A stretch of DNA of 64,000 nt from Flavobacterium sp. 245 (GCF_004362055.1 NZ_SNXB01000001.1:434001-498000); one strand, 5' to 3'. Numbered from the stretch's first letter, positions 1 to 7,538 are shown. The notes: generated by a model from the letters alone, not told the origin. Numbers and translations are program-made.

Positions 1-256
1 TTTCACCACGTTGCGGTGCAGGAATCAATCTGAATGTTTTAAAAGCTTCTGTCGCTGAACGCATTACTTTTTCGTAATCTTCTAAAGTAGAAGTTTTTAC
101 CGATGCAATTAATTTTCCGTCAACAGGTGAAAAACTATCTAAAATCTCTCCCGAAGAAAAACTTTCTGTTCCTGTTGAAGTTCCGTCGTTAACCAGCTTA
201 ATGCCAAGTTTATCTAGCGCTTCGTTCATGCCAAATTGTGATGCTATTGTTGTCAT
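1..256 (-). CDS. Aldehyde dehydrogenase, ALDH7-like (N-terminal part, runs off the window)
   Basis: The first 85 codons of a minus-strand gene are present; the rest lies beyond base 1. The protein begins MTTIASQFGMNEALDKLGIK and continues with a segment containing SPVDGKLIASVKTST and an APQRGE motif. These match the N-terminal NAD-binding region of ALDH7/AmaB-type aldehyde dehydrogenases (aminoadipate-semialdehyde or related semialdehyde oxidation). The catalytic Cys and Glu are not in view, so substrate and integrity cannot be judged. The ATG at 254-256 is the natural start, with a candidate promoter just upstream. A role in lysine degradation is an inference from the family only. Confidence 0.8.
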   Translation of the reverse strand, partial: MTTIASQFGMNEALDKLGIKLVNDGTSTGTESFSSGEILDSFSPVDGKLIASVKTSTLEDYEKVMRSATEAFKTFRLIPAPQRGE

Positions 257-292
257 TGTAACTTTTTTAGTTAAAATTGTTATATTTTTATG

Positions 293-322
293 TAAAGATA
301 TTCTTTTAGAATTAATTTCAAA
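293..322 (-). promoter_or_regulatory. Candidate promoter for the aldehyde dehydrogenase
   Basis: Read on the minus strand, TTTG (319-322) is followed after 18 bases by TATCTTTA (293-300). This is one base from the Bacteroidota TTTG-N19-TAnnTTTG consensus and lies about 37 bases before the ATG. Inference from motif only. Confidence 0.4.
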
Positions 323-438
323 TTGAAGTGTCTTCATAAAGAGGAGTAAATTTAAGATTAATAAATAATATTAACAGAAATGAAGTCTTACTTATTGGAT
401 TTATTTAGTGAAATTTGCAGTATTCAATACTAAAAATT

Positions 439-1395
439 ATGTCCATTTTCAGCAGATTTTTGCTTTGCTTACTATTAATTTCAGCAAATGCATTTTCCCA
501 AAAAGAGAAATCATCCTTTCAGATAGTACCACTAGGAATAAAAGGTGGGATTGACGAAAAAAATCTTTCAGCTTATTTACTTGCTCCAGCCAACACTAAA
601 GATTTTATTTGTCTAGATGCAGGAACAGTTAATGCTGGAATTGAAAAAGCTATTGAAAATAAAGTTTTTAAAGTTTCAACTAGCGAAGTTTTAAGAAAAT
701 ATATAAAAGGATATCTAGTTTCACATGCACATTTAGATCATGTTTCGGGATTAATTATAAATTCTCCTGCCGATTCTTCTAAAACTGTTTATGCGACAGA
801 CAAATGTATGGAAATGATGGAAAATCATTATTTCAACGATCAAACTTGGGCCAATTTTGGAGACAAAGGCGTGGGTTTTCCGTTAAAGAAATATCATTTT
901 CAAACTTTGAATTTAGGTGAAGAAACTCCTATTTCTAATACAAAAATGACGGTTAAAGCTTTTCCTTTGAGTCACGTTAATCCGTTTGAAAGTACTGCAT
1001 TTCTAGTTAAAAGTGAAGATTCTTATGCTTTATATTTAGGTGATACTGGCCCTGATTCTGTTGAAAAAAGCGATAAACTTAAAGCTTTATGGACGGCTGT
1101 TGCGCCTTTGGTTCAAAGCAAAAAATTAAAAGGAATTTTTATCGAAGTTTCTTTTCCTAACGAACAGCCAGACAAATTTTTATTCGGACACTTAACTCCA
1201 AATCATTTAATGACTGAGCTTCATATTTTAGAAGATTTAGCTGGAAAAGGTTCTTTAAATAATTTCAAAATCATTATTACACATTTAAAGCCTCCAGCAA
1301 AAAATATTACAAAAATTAAAGAGCAACTAAAAAGTCAAAATGATTTAGGTTTGAAGATTATTTATCCTGAACAGGGGAAAAAGTTTGAATTATAA
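439..1395 (+). CDS. Secreted class II 3',5'-cyclic-nucleotide phosphodiesterase (MBL fold)
   Basis: A 318-residue protein with an N-terminal signal peptide (MSIFSRFLLCLLLISANAFS) followed by a metallo-beta-lactamase-type domain. The metal-binding HAHLDH motif is at residues 96-101, with GDTGPDS and GHLTPNH motifs downstream, as expected for class II (PDE1-like) cyclic-nucleotide phosphodiesterases. It would hydrolyse cAMP-like nucleotides in the periplasm or outside the cell. An upstream in-frame TTG at 415 would add eight residues before the signal peptide, so I chose the ATG at 439. The gene is transcribed alone; the toxin-like gene follows after 54 bases. Family assignment is fairly firm; the natural substrate is inferred. 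Confidence 0.8.
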   Translation: MSIFSRFLLCLLLISANAFSQKEKSSFQIVPLGIKGGIDEKNLSAYLLAPANTKDFICLDAGTVNAGIEKAIENKVFKVSTSEVLRKYIKGYLVSHAHLDHVSGLIINSPADSSKTVYATDKCMEMMENHYFNDQTWANFGDKGVGFPLKKYHFQTLNLGEETPISNTKMTVKAFPLSHVNPFESTAFLVKSEDSYALYLGDTGPDSVEKSDKLKALWTAVAPLVQSKKLKGIFIEVSFPNEQPDKFLFGHLTPNHLMTELHILEDLAGKGSLNNFKIIITHLKPPAKNITKIKEQLKSQNDLGLKIIYPEQGKKFEL

Positions 1396-1449
1396 GAAAT
1401 TTTATTTGTAAGTTATTTTTTATAATTTAGGCCAATAAATTTTTATTCA

Positions 1450-1740
1450 ATGAGAATTATTTGGTCCAAAAAAGCAAATTATACCTTTTATACTATTCAA
1501 AATTATTTAGAATATTTTTGGTCGCCATTAATAGCTCAAAAATTCATCAAAGATGTTTTACACATTTTAAATTTATTAGAAAGCAATACAATGCTTGGAA
1601 AATATAATTCAAACTTGAAATGTAGAGAAATACTTATTTCAAAACATATCACTTTATACTATCAAACAGAGAAAGACCATCTGGAATTAATCTCATTTTA
1701 TAACAATCGTCAAAAACCAATAAATATAATTGACTTGTAA
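1450..1740 (+). CDS. RelE/ParE-family toxin-like protein
   Basis: A 96-residue protein of the compact RelE/ParE type. It opens with the typical beta-strand and helix (IIWSKKANYTFYTIQNYLE), has a central conserved region (LGKYNSNLKCREILISKHITLYY in the family pattern G-x-x-x-R-x-x-x-I-x-x-x-x-x-L-x-Y), and ends in a strand FYNNRQKP equivalent to the usual F-D-x-R-Q-(N/D)-P. ParE members poison DNA gyrase; RelE members cleave mRNA on ribosomes. The terminal motif fits the ParE-like branch. No antitoxin lies upstream in the same direction. Instead an HTH/antitoxin-like gene converges on it, with two bases between the stop codons. Activity is inferred. Confidence 0.75.
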   Translation: MRIIWSKKANYTFYTIQNYLEYFWSPLIAQKFIKDVLHILNLLESNTMLGKYNSNLKCREILISKHITLYYQTEKDHLELISFYNNRQKPINIIDL

Positions 1741-1742
1741 TT

Positions 1743-2054
1743 TTATATTAGGTTTTTACTTTTTAATTCCGCTAACATTTCTTCATGTGTTATAAAATCT
1801 CCATTCTTCAAATCAAGTTTTCCTTGCTCAATATCAGCTTTTAAATCTAGCATGAAATTTTCTTCTGGCGAAAGAATTTTGGCAATAGACAATACCTCAT
1901 CTGGAGTGAATGATTGCGTTTTCAATTTCCTATAAAAGGTTGGACTAGAAATACCGACTTTTTCAATAATATAATTTTTTTTATACGCTGATTTTTCGAT
2001 TAGACCCTCAATACTTTCCAGTATATTCTTATATGCGATAATTTCTTGTATCAT
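1743..2054 (-). CDS. HTH protein with antitoxin-like C-terminal tail
   Basis: A 103-residue protein from the ATG at 2052-2054. The frame is open further upstream, but that part is low-complexity and crosses the promoter and terminator. Residues about 28-62 form a helix-turn-helix (YIIEKVGISSPTFYRKLKTQ then PDEVLSIAKIL), similar to XRE-like regulators. The tail, about 74-103, reads DIEQGKLDLKNGDFITHEEM and ends LAELKSKNLI, resembling the toxin-wrapping C-termini of ParD/Phd/RelB-type antitoxins in Bacteroidota (G-x-x-I-T/P-H-E-E-x-x-x-E-L/Y-K). I therefore infer that it is the autoregulating antitoxin of the convergent ParE-like gene. A plain transcriptional regulator is the alternative. Confidence 0.6.
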   Translation of the reverse strand: MIQEIIAYKNILESIEGLIEKSAYKKNYIIEKVGISSPTFYRKLKTQSFTPDEVLSIAKILSPEENFMLDLKADIEQGKLDLKNGDFITHEEMLAELKSKNLI

Positions 2055-2057
2055 TTT

Positions 2058-2108
2058 TGTTACTTTTTTATAACATTTATGATACAAATATATATCAAAA
2101 ATGATATA
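2058..2108 (-). promoter_or_regulatory. Promoter and operator-like palindromes of the HTH/antitoxin gene
   Basis: On the minus strand a -7 box TATATTTG occupies 2085-2092. Directly upstream is a perfect palindrome with 7-base arms (TATATCA at 2091-2097, TGATATA at 2102-2108, 4-base centre). Between promoter and ATG is a second inverted repeat, TGTTA/TAACA (2058-2062 and 2071-2075). The placement suits binding by the encoded HTH protein, an inference. Confidence 0.45.
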
Positions 2109-2132
2109 AAAAATTTTCTTTAACACAAAAAT

Positions 2133-2165
2133 AAACCCGACAGCTTTTAAAAAGCTATCGGGTTT
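2133..2165 (-). terminator. Rho-independent terminator after 3-hydroxyanthranilate dioxygenase
   Basis: Hairpin with arms AAACCCGA (2133-2140) and TCGGGTTT (2158-2165), extended by AGCTTTT/AAAAGCT inside. On the minus strand it is followed by TTTATTTTTG. It lies between the dioxygenase stop and the HTH promoter. Confidence 0.75.
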
Positions 2166-2184
2166 AATATTTAAAATCAATAAA

Positions 2185-2724
2185 TTACTTCTTAGCCGTA
2201 AATCTAGGATCAGTCTCCATAACAGTTCCACATTTATCGCACGTTCTTAATTCTTCTGAATTGTAAAAATGTTCAAAATGAGGAAGAAAATCTTTCTCTA
2301 TATTATGCAGTTCAAAATACACTTCATAAAGTTTGTGATTGCAATTATCGCAATGCCAAAGTAGTCCGTCAGTATATCCTTTTCCGGCACGTTTGCGCTC
2401 AATAACCAATCCAATTGAACCCTCGGAACGAACAGGAGAATGCGGAATTTTAGCCGGATGCAAATACATATCTCCAGCATTTAATTCCATTTCTCTGCGT
2501 TCGCCATCTTCTTGAATGACTACTTTTATACTTCCTTCTAATTGATAAAAAAGTTCTTCGGTTTCGTTATAATGATAATCTTTTCTTGCGTTTGGTCCAG
2601 CAACAATCATTACAATATAATCGCCTGAATCTACATATAGATTTTTATTTCCAACTGGTGGTTTTAGTAAGTGTCGGTTTTCTTCAATCCATTTTGTTAG
2701 ATTGAATGGTTTTGCTATAGCCAT
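2185..2724 (-). CDS. nbaC: 3-hydroxyanthranilate 3,4-dioxygenase
   Basis: A 179-residue cupin that opens the ring of 3-hydroxyanthranilate to aminocarboxymuconate semialdehyde in the kynurenine route of tryptophan breakdown or quinolinate synthesis. Family ligands are in their textbook positions: iron ligands H51, E57 and H95, with substrate-binding R47 and R99. The C-terminus carries the rubredoxin-like metal site of bacterial enzymes, as two CxxC pairs (WHCDNCNH near 125 and TCDKCG near 163). Length is normal and the enzyme looks intact. It is transcribed alone: an inverted-repeat element separates it from the upstream minus-strand gene and a terminator follows. No other kynurenine-pathway gene is in the window. 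Confidence 0.95.
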   Translation of the reverse strand: MAIAKPFNLTKWIEENRHLLKPPVGNKNLYVDSGDYIVMIVAGPNARKDYHYNETEELFYQLEGSIKVVIQEDGERREMELNAGDMYLHPAKIPHSPVRSEGSIGLVIERKRAGKGYTDGLLWHCDNCNHKLYEVYFELHNIEKDFLPHFEHFYNSEELRTCDKCGTVMETDPRFTAKK

Positions 2725-2760
2725 TTTTTCAGAATTTATGAAAAGCTAAGGTAACGAATT

Positions 2761-2834
2761 TGTAGAGACGCACAGCAGTGCGTCTTATCGATTTTGATCA
2801 TGGCAACCTAGACGCACTGCTGTGCGTCTCTACA
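2761..2834. repeat. Intergenic inverted repeat with self-palindromic arms
   Basis: Two perfect 25-bp arms (2761-2785 and 2810-2834) around a 24-bp spacer. Each arm starts TGTAGAGACGCAC and is itself a palindrome (GACGCAC and GTGCGTC around AGCA). The right arm overlaps the end of the endonuclease-like gene and supplies its stop codon. Confidence 0.85.
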
Positions 2835-3927
2835 ATTTCTCACGTATGAGATAAACATAAACCGGAAAATGATCACTAAAACCTGCTTCGGTCAACGAAT
2901 TTCTTAACGGATATCCTTTATATTTTCCCGAAGTTTGAATTAAATACGGTTTGTTAAAAATCCCTGCTTTCCAAAATTCATAACTTGAATAATCAGGTTC
3001 GATAAAAGATTTCGTCATTATAATTTGGTCAAAAATATCCCAAGAATCACGAAAAGCTAAAGTTCCCATTCCTTTTCCTGCCATTTCTTCAAATGGATTG
3101 TAAACACCAAATTCTGGAACTTCAACCTTTTTTGATTTTGCTCCCAAAGCGATTTTGACACTTTTATTAAAAGGTCCATCGTTTAAATCACCCATTGTTA
3201 TCACTTTTGCCTTTGGATTTATTTGCTGTAAAGAATCAATTATTTTTCTGTTTAGTTTTCCAGCCGCTTCACGATAGGGACTGCTGGCTTTTTCTCCTCC
3301 CGATCTCGAAGGCCAGTGATTAATAATTACATGAATCTCTTCATCATCTAAAAAACCAGTCACTAAAAGCTGATCTCTCGTAAAAACACGGTTTTTAGCA
3401 TCAATCTTGATTTCAACATCTCCCAAATCTTCATTGCTATTTTCCTCAAGAACGGGCTTATTCTTATAGATCAATAATGGGATATTAGAATAAGAAGTCG
3501 GCCTGAAATATTTCTTCTGATATAAAAGCGCTACGTCAATTCCGCGTTGATCGGGTGAATCAAAATGGATAATTCCGTAATCGTAACCAGCTATTTTTTC
3601 CTGTTTTATTAGATCTTCGAGGACGCCTCTGTTTTCAATTTCGGCACAGCCAATTAAAGTCGGTGAATTTGAATTTTCTGGAGTTCCAATTTCTGAAATA
3701 ACTCTTGAAAGGTTTTTCAATTTTTGCTCATACTTTTCTTTCGTCCAGTGCTGTGCTCCTCCGGGGGTCCACTCGTCATCATTCGTATTTGGATCATCAA
3801 TTGTATCAAAAAGATTTTCAAAATTGTAAAAAGCAACCGTATGAATAACGTACTTTTTAGATTGTGCAATTGTAATAGAAAATCCAAAAAAAGCAACCAA
3901 ACAAAAATGAAATTTAATAATTTGCAT
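2830..3927 (-). CDS. Secreted endonuclease/exonuclease/phosphatase-family protein
   Basis: A 365-residue protein with a signal peptide (MQIIKFHFCLVAFFGFSITI, then AQ) and a complete EEP fold. Visible motifs are FYNFENLFD (33-41), metal-binding E96 in GCAEIENR, NHWPSR (203-208), GDLND (246-250) and SDHFPVY with D352/H353. It would cleave phosphodiester or phosphomonoester bonds outside the cytoplasm. Members of this secreted group in Bacteroidota are often linked to extracellular DNA or phosphate scavenging, but the substrate cannot be read from sequence. The last sense codon and stop lie inside an intergenic repeat, so the final residues may differ from relatives. Confidence 0.85.
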   Translation of the reverse strand: MQIIKFHFCLVAFFGFSITIAQSKKYVIHTVAFYNFENLFDTIDDPNTNDDEWTPGGAQHWTKEKYEQKLKNLSRVISEIGTPENSNSPTLIGCAEIENRGVLEDLIKQEKIAGYDYGIIHFDSPDQRGIDVALLYQKKYFRPTSYSNIPLLIYKNKPVLEENSNEDLGDVEIKIDAKNRVFTRDQLLVTGFLDDEEIHVIINHWPSRSGGEKASSPYREAAGKLNRKIIDSLQQINPKAKVITMGDLNDGPFNKSVKIALGAKSKKVEVPEFGVYNPFEEMAGKGMGTLAFRDSWDIFDQIIMTKSFIEPDYSSYEFWKAGIFNKPYLIQTSGKYKGYPLRNSLTEAGFSDHFPVYVYLIREKL

Positions 3928-4041
3928 AACTTTAAAAATTTAAACGACCAATTTAAATAAATTGTAAGAAAATTAGGTAATTTTATTGCGTTTTTGAATA
4001 TGAAAATTGCCTCTTACTAATATTAAACAGCAAAAGAAACT

Positions 4042-5040
4042 ATGAATAACCCTTTTAATATCAAGAAGCATTTTGGCTTTTGTAAAATCGCATTTCTTAC
4101 TTTTGCTTTACAAACAATCAACTGTCAATCTCAACAAATCATGATAACACCGCCTTATTTACAAAAAGGAGATACTGTAGCTCTTTTAGCAACTGCCAGA
4201 AAAAATATCGATGATAATTTAAAACCAACTATTGATTTACTTCACAGCTGGGGATTAGAAGCCGTTGTTGGAAGTACAATTGGTCTTGATTACCATCAGC
4301 TGGCGGGAACAGATGAACAGCGTGCAGCCGATTTTCAAAAACAATTAGACAATCCGAATATTAAAGCAATTTGGTGTGTACGCGGTGGATATGGAACTGT
4401 AAGAATGTTAGATTTACTAGATTTTACCAAATTCAAGCAACATCCAAAATGGGTTATTGGGTTTAGCGATGTTACGGTTTTGCACAATCATTTAAACACA
4501 ATGGGCTATAAATCAATTCATGGTATTATGCCCGTGACGATTCCGCGTGCGACTCCGGCGGCGGTTAGTTCTATGAAATCGAGTTTGTTTGGCGAACCTA
4601 TTTCCTACTCTATTGGTCCTGATAAAATGAATCGTTTTGGTAAAGCAACCGGCGAATTAGTTGGCGGAAATCTTTCTATTTTATATAGTTTGTTAGGTTC
4701 TCCTTCGGCCATTGACTGTAAAGATAAAATCTTATTTATTGAAGATTTAGATGAATATCTGTATCATATTGATCGTATGATGATGAATTTAAGACGCAAT
4801 GGCTGTATTGAAAACTTAAAAGGAATCCTTATTGGCGGTATGACCAAAATGAAGGATAATGAAGTGCCTTGGGGTAAAAATGCATTAGAAATCATTGATG
4901 ATGTTACTAAAAAATATAATATCCCGGTTATCTTTAATTTCCCGGCAGGACACGTTCAAGACAATCGTGCTTTAATTATGGGGAATACAATTTCTATTAA
5001 TGTGAATGCATCCGGAAGCACCGTTACGTTTCAGAAATAA
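4042..5040 (+). CDS. LD-carboxypeptidase, peptidase family S66
   Basis: A 332-residue serine peptidase of the LdcA/MccF family, which removes the terminal D-alanine from tetrapeptide murein stems during recycling or cleaves related amide bonds. The family triad can be placed at S142 (GFSDVT), E234 (LFIEDLDEYL) and H304 (PAGHVQDN). A hydrophobic N-terminus ending LQTINC may be a non-canonical lipobox (C28) or a Sec signal, so export is likely. A shorter cytosolic start at M34 (MITPPYLQKGD) is the alternative. YraN follows in the same direction after an inverted-repeat element. Confidence 0.88.
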   Translation: MNNPFNIKKHFGFCKIAFLTFALQTINCQSQQIMITPPYLQKGDTVALLATARKNIDDNLKPTIDLLHSWGLEAVVGSTIGLDYHQLAGTDEQRAADFQKQLDNPNIKAIWCVRGGYGTVRMLDLLDFTKFKQHPKWVIGFSDVTVLHNHLNTMGYKSIHGIMPVTIPRATPAAVSSMKSSLFGEPISYSIGPDKMNRFGKATGELVGGNLSILYSLLGSPSAIDCKDKILFIEDLDEYLYHIDRMMMNLRRNGCIENLKGILIGGMTKMKDNEVPWGKNALEIIDDVTKKYNIPVIFNFPAGHVQDNRALIMGNTISINVNASGSTVTFQK

Positions 5041-5084
5041 CAGTATTTCTTAAGGCAAGAAAAAATACCACACATAAAAAATCT

Positions 5085-5141
5085 CGCAAAGACGCGAAGT
5101 CGCAAAGTTTGAATTATGCTTTGCGACTTCGCGTCTTTGCG
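5085..5141. repeat. Intergenic inverted repeat (CGCAAAG type)
   Basis: Perfect 23-bp arms at 5085-5107 and 5119-5141 with an 11-base loop. Each arm contains internal near-repeats of the unit CGCAAAG / CGCGAAG. No T-run follows, so it is not an ordinary terminator. Confidence 0.85.
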
Positions 5142-5150
5142 TGCAAAAAA

Positions 5151-5194
5151 CCTAAAACTTGAAACTTGAAACCTAAAACCTGAAACTAAAAACA
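5151..5194. repeat. Short direct repeats of the CTTGAAAC/CCTAAAAC type
   Basis: Five near-copies of an 8-base unit (CCTAAAA, CTTGAAA, CTTGAAA, CCTAAAA, CCTGAAA) run into the yraN ribosome-binding region. The same unit builds the repeats flanking the four-helix-bundle gene at 44824-45377. Confidence 0.7.
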
Positions 5195-5199
5195 AAACT

Positions 5200-5571
5200 A
5201 TGGCAGAACATAATGAACTCGGAAAAAAAGGAGAAGAACTTGCAGTGGAATTTCTTCAACAAAACGACTATAAAATTTTAGATCGAAATTGGACTTTTCA
5301 AAAAGCCGAAATAGATATTATTGCACAAAAAGATTCTATTTTGGCCATCGTCGAAGTTAAGACAAGATCGAGTTTGGATTTTGGTTCTCCACAAGATTTC
5401 GTTAAACAAAAAAAGATCCAGTTGCTCATAAAAGCAGTAAATGCCTACATAAACGATAGGGAAAAGGATTTTAATGATGATTTAAATATTCGTTTTGATA
5501 TAATTGCAATCCATAAAACCGAGGAAACATTTGCAATTGAGCATATTACTGATGCTTTTTATCATTTTTAA
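5200..5571 (+). CDS. YraN-family (UPF0102) nuclease-fold protein
   Basis: A 123-residue protein matching the conserved bacterial YraN family throughout: N-terminal GKKGEELAVEFLQQNDYKIL, then the restriction-endonuclease-fold core AEIDIIAQKD and IVEVKTRS. These provide the D...E-x-K constellation of PD-(D/E)XK nucleases. Family members are suspected to act on branched DNA, but the role is not established. The length is normal. It starts at the ATG at 5200 directly after a repeat tract; no terminator separates it from the next gene's promoter. Confidence 0.9.
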   Translation: MAEHNELGKKGEELAVEFLQQNDYKILDRNWTFQKAEIDIIAQKDSILAIVEVKTRSSLDFGSPQDFVKQKKIQLLIKAVNAYINDREKDFNDDLNIRFDIIAIHKTEETFAIEHITDAFYHF

Positions 5572-5592
5572 CATATTTTTTTATTGTTATAA

Positions 5593-5623
5593 TTGTAACA
5601 ATTTGTTTTTTTATTTATCTTTG
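5593..5623 (+). promoter_or_regulatory. Bacteroidota-type promoter for the ACT-domain gene
   Basis: TTG (5593-5595), 20 bases, then TATCTTTG (5616-5623). This is a full match to the TTG-N19/20-TAnnTTTG consensus, about 70 bases upstream of the ATG at 5692. Confidence 0.7.
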
Positions 5624-5691
5624 TCAAGATTTATAACATCAAATTAACTAAACCAACACAATTAAGTTACAAAAAAAAAAGAAAAAAAAAT

Positions 5692-6348
5692 ATGAAAACC
5701 GTTTCATCAATCGTCGAAAATTACATTAAAACAAAACCATTTTTATTGAATGCATTATCGCTCGGAATTATCAATCTAACTTCTCTATCTCGGAACATTA
5801 TGACCGAGCTGGAAAGTGAATTTGGCAAAGAGGTAAAACAAGGTGCTGTTGTAATGTCTCTAAAAAGACTGACTGAAGAATTAGATTTCAAATTAAATCA
5901 TAAAATTAATAAAGTAATTAAGAATATTGGTGAAATTACCGTTCGTTCTGAATTGACGGATTACACTTTTGCGGCGTCTGAAACTGTTTTAAACAAACAA
6001 GCCGATTTGATTTCTGATATTAATGCTTTATCTGATATTTTTTATACCTCATCACGTGGGGTAAACGAAACCAATATTGTAGTGAGCAGCAGTGTTAATC
6101 ATTTAGTTGAAAAACACTTTATGCGCGAAAAACTAATTCAGAAATTAGATAATTTAGCTTCAATTACTGTAAAACTTCCAAAAGAAAATATTGTAGTTCC
6201 TGGAATTTATTATTTCATTTTCCAGCGTTTGGCTTGGGAAGGAATTATTATAAACGAGGTAATTTCGACTTCAAATGAATTTACAATTTTAGTGGGAGAA
6301 GATCAAGTTGATGTTGCTTTTAAAGTAATTAAAGACTTGAAAAACTAA
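5692..6348 (+). CDS. ACT-domain-like protein (aspartate kinase C-terminal type)
   Basis: A 218-residue cytoplasmic protein without signal or membrane segments. Residues about 1-70 are helical and resemble a winged-helix arrangement (LSLGIINLTSLSRNIMTELE, then VVMSLKRL). The C-terminal half resembles the ACT ligand-binding domains that close aspartate kinases (IVPGIYYFIFQRLAWEGI, then STSNEFTILVGEDQVDVAF). There is no kinase domain, so it is not an enzyme of the aspartate pathway by itself. An amino-acid-responsive regulator is a plausible inference. It has its own consensus promoter and a strong terminator, so it is monocistronic. Confidence 0.6.
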   Translation: MKTVSSIVENYIKTKPFLLNALSLGIINLTSLSRNIMTELESEFGKEVKQGAVVMSLKRLTEELDFKLNHKINKVIKNIGEITVRSELTDYTFAASETVLNKQADLISDINALSDIFYTSSRGVNETNIVVSSSVNHLVEKHFMREKLIQKLDNLASITVKLPKENIVVPGIYYFIFQRLAWEGIIINEVISTSNEFTILVGEDQVDVAFKVIKDLKN

Positions 6349-6395
6349 TGAAATAAAATTTAATTTTTTAAATCTTATTAATATTCAATTTATAA

Positions 6396-6437
6396 AATCC
6401 TTTTGCTTTTTATTAAAAAAGACAAAAGGATTTTTTT
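6396..6437 (+). terminator. Terminator after the ACT-domain gene
   Basis: Stem AATCCTTTTG (6396-6405) with CAAAAGGATT (6423-6432), followed by a T-run. The rest of the gap to the sigma gene (6438-6744) is AT-rich with no coding sequence that I can support; its only recognisable site is the -7 box at 6658. Confidence 0.8.
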
Positions 6438-6657
6438 ATTAAGCTTAATTGAAAAATCTGCAATTCATTTGTTATACAATAAGAATATTCTCAAAAATAA
6501 AAATTGAGAATAGTTAATTTTTAAAATTTCTGCCAAAAAGTTATCAACTTGATAAAAAGCATTTTACATCCGTATTTACTGAGATTTTAAGGATCATAAA
6601 TTAAAAAAAAGAGAAATAAGTGTAATTTTCGACTTTTATATGAGAATAATATTTTTA

Positions 6658-6665
6658 TATATTTG
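6658..6665 (+). promoter_or_regulatory. -7 promoter box upstream of the ECF sigma gene
   Basis: TATATTTG matches TAnnTTTG and lies 79 bases before the sigma-factor ATG. No good TTG -33 box is seen at the proper distance. Confidence 0.45.
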
Positions 6666-6744
6666 CTAACCACTCAACATATTAGAGTATCGATTTTGAT
6701 AGTATCGCAATATAATTAGATTTAAATACAAACTAATTAATTTA

Positions 6745-7308
6745 ATGTTGGAAGCCACAGATCATAGTGACAAATTATTGGTAAGCGAACTCAAAAATGG
6801 CAGCGAAAAAGCATTTCGTTCCCTTTTTGATTTGTATTATCAGGATATCTATGGCTACAGTATAAGTCTGTTAAAATCGAAAGAAGCTGCCGAAGAAAAT
6901 GTTCAGGATGTTTTTATGAAAGTGTGGCAGCATCGCGAAAACCTAAATCTGGAGCAGTCTTTTAAAGCTTTTATTTTTACTATTGCTAGAAATCAGGCTT
7001 TCAATACGCTTAATAAAGCAGCAAATGATAAGGTTTTAAAGGAAGCAGTTTTTTATGAAAGCCAAAAATCGCATGAATATGGCGATTATTCGATTCGCGA
7101 AGAAGATTGTAAAAAACTTCGCAAACAAGCTATAAAACAATTACCCCCCAAGCGAAAGCAAATTTTTAAAATGTCCCGAAAGAAAGGCATGAGTTACGAA
7201 GAAATAAGTCAGGAACTCGGCATCTCTATAAGTACTGTCAAGAACCAAATGAGCAAAGCACTGGAATCCATGCGAGTCTTTTTTCAAGTTCATGATGAGA
7301 TTATCTAA
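6745..7308 (+). CDS. ECF-type RNA polymerase sigma factor (Bacteroidota family)
   Basis: A 187-residue sigma-70-like factor with only regions 2 and 4. Region 2 contains FDLYYQDIYGYSISLLKSKE and EENVQDVFMKVWQ. Region 4 contains the promoter-recognition HTH (MSYEEISQELGISISTVKNQ). It directs polymerase to the polysaccharide locus downstream when released by its anti-sigma partner, the FecR protein that follows. The gap to fecR (280 bp) is long for such pairs and contains a terminator, so the two may be uncoupled. Pairing by position and family is strong; the exact regulon is inferred. Confidence 0.93.
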   Translation: MLEATDHSDKLLVSELKNGSEKAFRSLFDLYYQDIYGYSISLLKSKEAAEENVQDVFMKVWQHRENLNLEQSFKAFIFTIARNQAFNTLNKAANDKVLKEAVFYESQKSHEYGDYSIREEDCKKLRKQAIKQLPPKRKQIFKMSRKKGMSYEEISQELGISISTVKNQMSKALESMRVFFQVHDEII

Positions 7309-7331
7309 ACCAAAAAACCACAAACCATTAA

Positions 7332-7359
7332 AATCACCTTTCTCGGGTGATTTTTTTTT
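7332..7359 (+). terminator. Terminator between the sigma and anti-sigma genes
   Basis: Short stem AATCACC (7332-7338) with GGGTGATT (7345-7352) and a run of nine T (7351-7359). Placed directly behind the sigma gene, it should stop or attenuate read-through into fecR. Confidence 0.75.
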
Positions 7360-7491
7360 GTTTTAACCGCAAATTAAAACTTACGCCAATCTTATCAGAA
7401 ATGAGAAAAACTAAGATTTTTGAAAAAAAACAAAAAAAACTCTGCTACAAAATATCAATAAAATCAATACTTCCCGAGTTTTTTCGCTTTG

Positions 7492-7538
7492 TGTAAATGT
7501 TAAAACTTAAAAATTTACAACGTTTGAGTAGTACTCAA
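7492..7538 (+). promoter_or_regulatory. Two inverted repeats upstream of fecR (operator-like)
   Basis: TGTAAAT (7492-7498) is repeated inverted as ATTTACA (7513-7519). A tighter palindrome, TTGAGTA-G-TACTCAA, occupies 7524-7538, about 50 bases before the fecR ATG. Position suggests a regulator site; no consensus known to me matches it. Confidence 0.35.

Noticed and set aside
2055..2231. Longer N-terminus for the HTH/antitoxin-like protein
   Set aside because: The open frame continues, but it crosses the -7 box, the operator palindromes and the terminator of the upstream gene and encodes low-complexity sequence.
5085..5141. Rho-independent terminator
   Set aside because: The stem is strong but no T-run follows on either strand, and its design matches the other repeat elements rather than the true terminators in this window.
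5151..5194. CRISPR array, suggested by the repeated GAAAC words here and at 44824-45377
   Set aside because: Units are only about 8 bases with no regular spacers, and there are no cas genes.
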